Positions 1 to 8,592 of a stretch of DNA of 64,000 nt are shown here, piece by piece. The notes under the pieces were generated by a model. It worked only from the letters and a program-made list of their open reading frames with translations, did not search any database and was not told where the DNA came from. Origin of the DNA: Stratiolaelaps scimitus (lineage: Eukaryota > Arthropoda > Arachnida > Mesostigmata > Laelapidae); NCBI GenBank assembly GCA_019614645.1, contig JABWDB010000019.1, forward strand, positions 2,960,501 through 3,024,500, read 5' to 3'. Position 1 is the first letter of the stretch. Each line of letters starts with the position of its first letter. Both the position numbers and the translations under genes were made by a program.

Positions 1-1760
1 TTGCCGATTTTCATTACATTTCTTGTAAATATCGTAATGTATTTGTTAGACTAATGACTAATGGGATTTACTTGATTATTATTTAACCCTAAGCATTTTG
101 GTGCATCGGATCTTCCATGAGTTTACCTTTGAGATTGTATCGTTGTGATAATCAATTGTTAATGACACTTATCGGTGTTGTGGATCAATCTGCTCTTTGT
201 TTCCTCAGGTTCCGAAACTTGTAGGAAAAAATGGCACGGTAAGTACTAGAAAATGTAAACATTCCATTGAGATTCTTATGGATATGTCTATTACTTTTTG
301 GATTCATATTTCGCAGCTTATTTTGAGTCGATGCAGCCACTGTTTTTACGAGAATTTTATATACGTCTCCGATCTGGGACATAATAAACATCTTCTATAA
401 ACGAAAGTACGAAGTAACCAAATGCGAGAAGATCATTCATGATATCATACAATTAAATGGTTTCGACAATTCCATTATTTTCTTGTTTCAATTGATCTCA
501 AACATAGATATATCGTTTAGTAAGGTCCCTCTCAAAAACAGGACGTCCTGAACTCAATGCACAGGCAGTTCTTTGGATTTGAGAGGTATTCGCCACCAAA
601 CATATTATGTAATAGATAGTCACCCGTGGGCTTTCGTATTTGGCAGAGTGCATCTTTGTTTCAGTTCAAATTTCGTCTTCAATCGCCTTTTTTTAATTGG
701 AGAAGTATCATAAATACCTTCCTCGATATAAATCTGGTATAAACCATCTTGGCCCCTATCTTCCACAGAGCATATTTCTCTGAATAAGTGTTTTGGGCGA
801 TAATTAGCTAGCAAGTCACAGCATTGCCGATTTTCGTTGCACTTCTCGTAAATAATCGTAATGTGTTTGACAGACTAATGACTAATGTGATTTACTTGAT
901 TATTATTTAACCCTAAGCATTTTGGTGTATCGGATATTCCGTGATCTTATCGTTGAGATTGTATCGTTGTGATAATCAATTGTTAATTACACCCATCGGT
1001 GTTGTGGATCAATCTGCTCTTTTTCCTCAGGTTCCGAAACTTGTAGACGATATCTTGGGCTTGGTAAGTACTACAAATTGCAAGCCTTCCATTGAGATCC
1101 TTATAGATTAGTTGGATTACTACTATTGTTTTTTTTGGATTCATATTTTGCAGCTTATTTAGATTTGAAGCAGTACTGTTTTTATGAAAATGTTATGTAC
1201 GTCTTCAATTTAGGACAAAATAAACATCTTCTCTATTGAAAATCATTCCTGTTTATTATTCCTGTTAAATGTTTTCGACAATTCCATTATATGTATTCTT
1301 ATTTCCATTATTCATATACACAGCATCTATCACTTATAGTAAGATTCCTCTCACAAACATGAGATCCCGAGCTCAATGTACAGGTAATTTCTTGGATTTA
1401 AGAGGTGTTCACCACCATAAATAGACAGTCACCCGTGGGCTTTCCTATTTGGCAAAGTGGATCTTTCTGTCAGTTCAAGTTTCGTCTTCAATCATCTCTG
1501 TTTAATTGTAGAAGGGTCATGAACACCTTCCTCGCTGTAAACTGTTAAGACATCTTGGTCCATATCTTTACCTGATGATTATTTAACCCTATAGATTTTG
1601 GTGTATCGAATCTTCCATGGTCCTACTTTTGAGATTGGATCGTTGTGATGATGAATCGTTAATGACACTTACCGGTGTTGTGGATCAATCTGCTCTTTTT
1701 TTCCTCAGGTTGGTGGACTACTTGGTGGTATGTATTACTCCACGAACATGAACAAAAGCA
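1..1760 (+). repeat. Tandem exon cassettes of the undecad family
   Basis: Three related segments start near 1, 824 and 1558. Each contains the same landmarks in order: an AT-rich stretch with ttaaccctaagcattttggt, a GATCGTTGTGATGATNAAT-like block, GTTGTGGATCAATCTGCTCT, a pyrimidine tract ending CCTCAG, a tiny exon, then a GTAAGT or GTATGT donor. The same cassette occurs once in the 15-17 kb gene (about 15560-16260) and as an inverted relic at 11765-12480. The repeat is therefore a duplicated intron-exon-intron unit rather than a transposon with visible ends. Confidence 0.7.
209..1727 (+). CDS. 3' part of an undecad-family secreted protein gene (three small exons, 5' end outside window)
   Basis: Three candidate exons lie between strong splice signals: 209-238 (30 nt, VPKLVGKNGT), 1031-1063 (33 nt, VPKLVDDILGL) and 1709-1727 (19 nt, VGGLLG plus one base). 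The first two are phase 0 to 0, so they can be joined or skipped without changing frame. The third is phase 0 to 1, the same as exon 3 of the complete genes at 15-17, 22-25 and 33-36 kb. The first two share VPKLV and differ afterwards, as expected for duplicated exons. Signal-peptide and acidic exons would lie left of the window. No terminal exon was found; the sequence after 2150 is a foldback repeat that may have displaced it. Function is unknown; by family resemblance the product would be secreted. The exons are short, so transcript support would be decisive. Confidence 0.45.
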
Positions 1761-1775
1761 AATTACTAATGAGTG

Positions 1776-1800
1776 CATATATATATATATATAGATATAG
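1776..1800. repeat. TA-rich microsatellite inside a family intron
   Basis: A (TA)n-like run follows the exon at 1709-1727. The paralogous intron positions at about 16220-16312 and 63919-63947 carry the same type of run, followed by the same block containing CATTGCCGAAGATATGATTC or its complement. Confidence 0.7.
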
Positions 1801-2581
1801 ATATTACATTGCCGAAGATATGATTCCTACTTAGGACGCCGGGGTATTCGCCGTGAAGTAGAACTATTGCGTTCGATCCTTTCTTGCTAATGGAGAGCAG
1901 GTGCTTCAACATACTTATGATAAAAGCGCTCGATTTCCCACTCATTTGTTTTGGACTCACACAATGATGTCGCGAACTCATTGAGCAGACTAGAACAGGC
2001 TTCTGACGACTGACTTTGTTCAGAATGGTTGACTAAGCATAGTGCATCTTCTTGAAAACCTTCTGGAACTTCTGCATCCATATTCACTCTTGTGTAAATG
2101 ATATAAAAGTGATAAAAAATTTCAATCACAGCCTGATAAGCTAACTGTAATCATTTTTCAACCCGAGACTCTCGTTGGACACTAATATAACATTTTCGTC
2201 CACTTCTGGAAACGTCTTTGAACCTTCGAAGTTTTCGTAAAGTATCGCTTATCCTTCGTTAATGCTGCTGTGATTTCTCTCTAATTGCTTCTGACATTTG
2301 AGATCTGAAAACGTTGTTCTTAGATGTTTGCTTCTATTGTTCGGGAATACGAGATGTTACATGGAGCAACAAGGAAGTAAATCAGTGAAGGTTCACATAA
2401 ACGACTTTTTGTATTAAATGAGTGATTCCTAAACTCAGCCCGTTGAGTTACCGATGTGAAGAACTCAATAGCGGTTAATGTTCGCTGAAGCCCACATAAG
2501 GGTTCCAGCTAACATTTACCTTGCATGGGTTCCGCGTCTTCCAATTGCTATGCCTGCGTACGCTTCGAGCCTTGACTTTTC

Positions 2582-2890
2582 TCAGGGATTCCTTCTAAGG
2601 TTTCGAAGGTAAGAGGGGAAAAAAGGTGAGCCGCTTGCTGGGCGGTGTTCATCCATAACTTGGCCCGCTCCGCTGGGTATTCCGCCTAACCGGGAGAGAT
2701 TGACATAGGAAGGGGCTAGAGTATCAGCCACCGTGCTGTCTAAAACTCGGTGCTGGCCCCAGTGGAAGCGGATGAGGGTGAGGCCACCACGGGCAGGGTA
2801 CACGTTCCCTTGTGCAAGGGATAGCATCTGAGCGGAGAACTTCACAAGCTTGTCATTGAGCACGCGGGTGCCGAGGCGAAGGTAACTCAT
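2582..2890 (-). pseudogene. Retroelement C-terminal domain relic (left foldback arm)
   Basis: The minus-strand frame reads LTLIRFHWGQHRVLDSTVAD then TLAPSYVNLSR, matching the relics at 4537-4827 and 46637-47170. The fuller 46.6 kb copy has RRPDGLTLIPF followed by a tryptophan-rich segment and D-T-L-A-P-S, a layout seen at the C-terminus of some arthropod and invertebrate reverse-transcriptase polyproteins. It is truncated on both sides and has no RT domain. The assignment to a retroelement rests on family memory, not a search. Confidence 0.4.
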
Positions 2891-2909
2891 TGGTAGCTAC
2901 TCTTGACGA

Positions 2910-4260
2910 CCTCTCCCTCCGACAGCACTTTGAATCATTCAAACGTCGTTCGATTTCTACTATGTGTTTTTCGCCGCTTGTGTAATATCACCCTACGCTG
3001 ACCACGCTGAATCTAACTTATGTGGGAATCTCTGCTTCACTTCAGGACGCCCCAAAGATGGCAATGCACAAAATTCAACGAGGTGAAACTTGAGAAAAAC
3101 AGCCTTAAAATGGTTTGTAATAAGCTTTGTATAATATGTAATTATCACTAAAATGCATCGCTAGACGCACAATACTTTCTCTGGACATCATTCCACAGGG
3201 TGATATATGATAATCCCTGTGTGATTTTTATAGACATCTATCAATGATTATTGATAGGATAACAGCAAGCAGTGGATGACTTTTGAAAAGGCTGACCACG
3301 CTATGACCTTTCGGCTAATTCACATGACAACACCTAAATCTTCTATATTAAACTCGAAAGAGAGCCCCTGGTTACACCTGAAAACCATACTTATACCTGG
3401 AAGCGATGAGATGGCACTTATGTTCACGGCGCATATGAACGAGTTACTCGTGTATCTAAGGATTTCCTTGGGCTGGACTCGCTCATATGGTACTTTTCAG
3501 GTGGACGGTTTCCTGTTGATAAGCGTCTAACAACATGCGCTAACGATGGAAATGACGTTTTGTAAGACGAAAAACCCTTCAATTCAGCTACCTAATTAAA
3601 AATTCCTAATAAATCAGATTTTCATCATGACATATGTTTCTTGTGTAACAACTATGTAACTATGACACCTATACAGGTTTCACTCAGAGTGTCAAATGTA
3701 CTTTTGGTACTCGCAGAAATGTTTGGTCTTAGATGTCAAGATGGTGCAGTTGAAGTTAGCTTCACAAACTCGAACAGAATAAGTCAAACGGTGCTCTGAC
3801 TGTTCGATCCATGATTCCTTATTTGATGGATTGTGGCACCTTTTACGCATTGGTCATGTCCACCGTTCGTCAACGATGATTAAGGTCTAACAAATCTTCC
3901 ATACCGAACTTATTCTGCGGAGACGCTGCCGGCCTAAGGCTACATCAGTTAACAATTGCGCATGGAAGGGACGCTTTATTATCATAGATAATTATGTCTT
4001 AGTCATACACGGTGACACCAGTGCTTCTAGCACGATCATAAGAACACGAAGAAGTCTTCCGTTGACGAGTAGTTCCGATCTCGTTATCAATACTGCGTTT
4101 TCCTATTGCATCTCACGCGAAACTCTGAGTGTGAGAAGCTTATGTCCCGAATACGAGCCAGCAATATCTGCAGAACGCCTTATATGGCATGTATAATTCT
4201 GAATGCATCTTATTTGGGAATAATATACATAGGAATGACGCCGGCCCTGACTAGCTCTAA
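2910..4260 (-). repeat. Dispersed repeat Z, copy 1
   Basis: About 1.35 kb recurs in the opposite orientation at 59520-59857 plus 62593-63545 (split there by a CR1-like element) and partially at 29480-29880. Shared landmarks include GGCGTTCTGCAG, CACTCAGAGTTTCGC and the block around AGGTGGACGGTTTCC. No long conserved reading frame was seen. It is probably a non-autonomous element or duplicated intergenic DNA. Confidence 0.6.
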
Positions 4261-4536
4261 CTAGACATTAAAACCTGTTTAAAACGAGTTTTCTTGTGTC
4301 ATTTACAGAGCAGGTAATTTGCTCATTGATCCTCGTTTTACCCTAAAGGCGTCTATTCAGCTCGTTGGAGCACCGAGACGACTGCTCTTCTCCTCGTTGG
4401 TAGCTGCCCTTGACGACCTCTCCCTACGGTTCTGCGTGAGCCTCCGCCTCAGCACCCCGGTGAACAGTGGCAAGCTTGGGAGGTCCTCCGCTCAGATATT
4501 ATTCCTTGCATAAGGGAACCGCATACTCTGCAACTC

Positions 4537-4827
4537 GTGAACAGAAGCCGCCCTGATCGCCTAATCCTCATCCGCTTCCACTGGGGCCAGCACCGAGTTT
4601 TAGACAGCACGGTGGCTGATACTCTAGCCCCTTCCTATGTCAATCTCTCCCGGTTAGGCGGGATACCCAGCGGAACGGGCCAAGTTATGGATGAACACCG
4701 CCCAGCTAGCGGCTCACCTCTTTTCCTCTCTTGCCTTCGAAAACTTACGATGAAATCCTTGGGAAGAGACAAGGCTCTAAGCGTAGCAGGCGTAGCAATG
4801 GGACGACGCGGAACCTATTTAAGGTAA
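4537..4827 (+). pseudogene. Retroelement C-terminal domain relic (right foldback arm)
   Basis: This is the inverted counterpart of 2582-2890. The translated segment LILIRFHWGQHRVLDSTVAD is nearly identical to the left arm, and the DNA just past the frame (agggttccagc on one arm, gctggaaccct on the other) is also shared. There is no complete domain and no plausible start. Confidence 0.4.
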
Positions 4828-5690
4828 ATGCTCGCTGGAACCCTTATGTGGGCTCCTGCGAACATTAACCGCAATTAGCTATACGTCATTTCCTTATTTG
4901 ACGGGCGGGTCATGTGAGCTCCATCGCCAGTTGCTTATATTAGTAAAAGCATAATTTAAAAAATAGAATCGTTTCACCAAGTCAGCCTATAAGACATCAA
5001 ATCGGCCCTTAGTCTGGGAGAGCTCATCATTGCCGCTTAATCCCAGGCTGTAAGATGTTGAGAACTTCAGAAGAACACCTCATGGGCTCTGCGCATTGGT
5101 AATTCAACGAGCCGGCTTTACGAATCACTCATTTACCACCAACAGTCATTTATGTGAAACGCCACCCCGATTTACTTCCTCCTTTCTCCATGTAACATCA
5201 TCATATTCCTGAACAATAGAAAGCAAAAATCTAAACACAATAATATTCTCAAACGTTTTCAGATCTCAAATGCTAGAAGCAATCATAGACAAATCACAGC
5301 CGTACTAACGAGCAACAAGCGATACTTCACGAAACTTCGAAGGTTCAAAGGTGTTCTCTGAAGTGAACAAAAATGTCATTTAAGTGTCTCATATATATCC
5401 AAAGAGAGCCTCCGGTAGCTTACAAGGGACAAAATTAATCTGGAGTGATTTAATAAACTTAGCTCATAGCCAAATGTTAGAAATATGATATTTATATATA
5501 AGAGGGGGAGGGAAAGAATGTTTGTCTATTGGATATCCGATTGTGGTATCTCAAAATGTGTCTCCTGAACGCCCTCGATTGGCCGTTAACACAAGGATGA
5601 GTATGGATGGAGGAGTCCCTCTTCCTTGCCATCCTGCTACGCAAAGATTCTACCCGACGGTGAATATCGCGGTACGAATATTTTGGCAGG

Positions 5691-5747
5691 AAGGCACTGT
5701 ACATTATATATACTAAAGGTTTTCGTATATATTATATACAGTGCCTT
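5691..5747. repeat. Hairpin-forming inverted repeat
   Basis: AAGGCACTGTA at the left and TACAGTGCCTT at the right flank TA-rich arms that remain largely complementary for about 22 bp, with a loop around ctaaaggttttcg. Confidence 0.7.
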
Positions 5748-6268
5748 ACTGTCCCCTTGCCGAAATCCTTTAGTATATATTATGTGGAAAGTACCCAAAA
5801 AGAACAACACAATTGTCTTATATATGCACACATATGTTATGAAATGTTGTGTAGGTTATGCACACATAGCACGCACTTGTCTTATGTATGAGGTACATGC
5901 AGGGAGGGTTCGCTATCGTTCCCGAAAGCCTTCACGCCTTCGAGGCCGGCCCTCCCCCTCATGTTTAGGCAATGCCCTCTCCATCCACATGCCCTAAATT
6001 GTGTATGCGTGTCTAGTAATAAAATTCTCTTGGCCTGCCGTCGATTAGCCTTGAAAAGTGCAGTGCAGTGAACACCCACGTCGACGGTGGTCGCCGAGCC
6101 AATTCAGTTGGGGTAACTACGAGTTTTTCTTTGCTCAACGCTAGGGCATCCGGTAGCGCTTAGCGTCGCTCTCAATAGACACGAACTTTCGGTTTTCGTT
6201 TAACTATACGATCACCACCAACCCCGTTTTACCTCACATATTATATACCGTTACTATATACTAACGGC

Positions 6269-6300
6269 AGGCAACTTCCAGGACAGGAAATTGCCTGCAG
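6269..6300. repeat. Short hairpin
   Basis: GCAGGCAACTTCC and GGAAATTGCCTGC are complementary with one mismatch around a six-base loop. Confidence 0.6.
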
Positions 6301-7434
6301 TTATTATTATTGTTGTTACTATTATATGACAATTTGTTTAATATGAGCTAATCTTCACGAGACATTGTTCTCACACGCTCGGTTCTTACAACTTCGAAGC
6401 GGCTATGGTTTCGCCGCTGCCGAGATTGTTTTCCTTTTTCTTTCGAGAGGAGGAAATTTTCTTCAAACGCGGGCACAGGTCGCGTAGATTTTGCGTATGA
6501 TTTTTGCCTTGCGTAGATCCTGCGTATGATTTGTTTCTACACTCGATTTAAGGCATCAATATGTTTCTTTAGGTATGGGCGCCATATTTCAGAACAACTG
6601 GAAAACTCCTGGCACAACTAAACTGATAACGTGAGATAAAACTCGGCCACTTAACAATAAAATAACAAAAGATCGTTTTACAAATCTGTAGTTATGTCCT
6701 TGTCAGAGTCTAAGAGAGGACTTATAGTGACCCTAAGATCGCGTAAAGTCTGTGCTTTAGGTGTTGGAGAGTCATTTAGTGTATACACAAAATTGTGCGT
6801 ACTAGACGATAAGATATATATGTATAGTGTCAATAGAGGATTGCAAGTGCAGTTTTCCAGTAGGACAATCACAATGATTTATTACTGATGTATGTTCACG
6901 GCGTTAGTGGGTCAATGAGTTATTCATGTATCTAGATTCCTACCAATATTCTGGTATCTACTCAAATCGATTAAAAACAATGCCCATACAATGCGTAATT
7001 TCATTAAATGAATCTGTAAATTCTTAAACAAAATTCGTAATCATTTTTAGGGTCAACCGTTTTCAATACAGTATGCTGACTATTATAAATTGAACCAAAT
7101 TGCGTTGTCCCCGACAAAAAACTCGGGATACAGCTGCATGCCGAGTTTTAAACAAATACGACTCACACACTTCATTCAGTAAAATAAAACACCAGAACAC
7201 GGGCGCAACTGTTCGTTGCTTGCGATTCAACGCCGTCGATCTAAAAATAAATGTTCGATTTCTACAATTCCAATTGCCAGGTGGTCAGTCTAGATCATAT
7301 GATTACACGTACTATCAGGTGTGTGCTTACTGATATGGAATGAGTCATCGGAATTTTCAATAGGTTTAGTCTTGTTGTCAACGAAAGATCGTCCTCACAT
7401 TACTCCTATAGTCGAAATAGGCCGCATTAGCTGA

Positions 7435-7930
7435 CCAGGTGAGGCTCGGTGGAAAAGTGGTTTCTTTGTCTCCTTCCGCCAAATGTTTGGACTTAAGGAT
7501 CGATGAGATCCTACAATGGGGTACACATAGCGTTGAGCCCAAATGCTACGTAGTAGTCGCGTCTATAAGACGATTTTGAGAGCTCGGGGTCCCGGATTAG
7601 GCGTGCCGAGGTAATAAATAATGATCAGGGCAATATTTGGAAGACGTCGTAAAGGGGCGATTGAAGATATTTTTGATAGATACCAGCTTCTTTCAGTTAA
7701 CAAGTCTTACAAAATTCGTGTAGTTCTCCTCGCTTCTTAAATGTTGCGAGGGATGATTGCGGCGGACATATCATTCCCGATTAGAACTGTCCAGAAGAAA
7801 ACGACCCGACGTGCAGCTGTGTTTGGATGCCGTTTGCAATTCAGGAATATAGTCGCCATGCACTTGGCTATTGTCTACCGGCAGTCTGAGGCTCATTATC
7901 AAAGGAGATTCCGTCACACTCTAATAAGCT
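7435..7930 (+). pseudogene. CR1-like LINE fragment, RT C-terminal region
   Basis: Conceptual plus-strand translation with frameshifts matches the C-terminal part of the 905-residue CR1-like protein on the opposite strand: SAKCLDL near 7480, RAIFGRRRKGAIEDIF near 7630, ADISFPI near 7765 and a TARRP-like tract. A stretch equivalent to about 45 residues between the RRF-ELGVP region and RAIFG is missing. Stops and shifts make it dead. It is a separate insertion from the copy starting at 8104. Confidence 0.65.
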
Positions 7931-7994
7931 AACCCCAATGATCCCTCTACACTCATCGCGAAGTCCAATTAGTATGTCAGCATACGCCGATACC

Positions 7995-8103
7995 CTTGTT
8001 TCTATTCAAGGATTCCATCTAAGGTTTCGAGGGCAAGAGGGAAAAAGAGGTTAGTCGCTTGCAGGGCGGTGTACTTCCATATCTTGACGTGCTCCGTATG
8101 CCA
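7995..8103 (-). pseudogene. Short relic of the RPDG-type retroelement
   Basis: The sequence around AAGGATTCCATCTAAGGTTTC and the following GCAGGGCGGTGT tract matches 2590-2660, that is, the C-terminal retroelement relic in minus orientation. It is abutted by CR1 sequence at 8104. Confidence 0.45.
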
Positions 8104-8592
8104 TAAATGCAAGCAAGACCATCATCACCCTCTTTCGGGCGCAGCAGAGGCTAGTACAGGTTCAGCCAGTTCAACTCGATGGTTTACCGGTAACGTTGTC
8201 CTCGACTGTCAAATGCTTAGGCTTAGCTAACCGGGACACACTTGGCTGGAAAGACCGCATGAGTGGACTGGCTCCTAGATGCTATTCGATCATCGCCTCA
8301 CTGAGGCGGCTCAAGTTCTTGCGAATACCAGTGGAGGGTCTGCATCTGGTTTATAAAATGCTGCTTGTCTCGTTACTATGCTGTGGTACAACAATTTGGG
8401 GCGGAGTTTTCAGAGGAACTCTTCGCAGGGGGCGATGCTATTCAAAATGATGCCCTCAGAGCTATTTTTGATCGGAATCGTATGAACCCGGTTCTGATGT
8501 TCTGGATAGCCTTGACCTCTCTCGAATCGATGAGCTCTGCACGATCCAGACTGGTCTCCTTGCATTCAAGATACTTAGGAGAAGAATACTTT
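8104..8592 (+). pseudogene. Older CR1-like copy, left part (interrupted by a nested element)
   Basis: Translation gives INASKTIITLF, VKCLGL, ASLRRLKFLRIPVEGL, QNDALRAIFDR and finally LLAFKILRRRI, in the same order as the C-terminal third of the intact CR1-like protein. At about 8592 it is cut by the tail of the minus-strand element. Its continuation (KESSRHALTYRL) appears at 11493 on the other side of that element. There is at least one frameshift, near 8450. Confidence 0.7.

Larger units (their letters stand above)
2160..5400. repeat. Large imperfect foldback (inverted repeat) structure
   Basis: The block 2160-2430 (ending with the tract around ggttcacataaacgactttt) recurs inverted at about 5120-5400. 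The adjoining retroelement relic at 2440-2890 recurs inverted at about 4540-4900. The arms are thus about 750-860 bp and face each other across a unique centre of about 1.6 kb, which is itself a dispersed repeat (2910-4260). The outer block also occurs alone at 28780-29240 in direct orientation. I see no clear terminal target-site duplication, so this may be a foldback transposon or two inverted insertions of one composite repeat. Confidence 0.55.
5480..7430. other. Intergenic, no gene recognised
   Basis: Short frames here (for example around 5626-5997 and 6694-6888) show no family motif, signal peptide or conserved copy elsewhere in the window. Visible structures are two hairpins (5691-5747 and 6269-6300), and at about 6450-6475 the terminal core of a dispersed poly(A) retroposon (GAGGAGGAAATTTTCTTCAA). 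GC-rich text at 5930-5990 (ggccggccctccccctcatg) resembles LINE 3' UTR but is too short to assign. Confidence 0.6.

Noticed and set aside
1887..2129. Minus-strand frame with a conserved-looking copy at 16.3-16.6 kb
   Set aside because: The similarity is explained by duplication of the whole intron, and the frames do not share the same start and stop.
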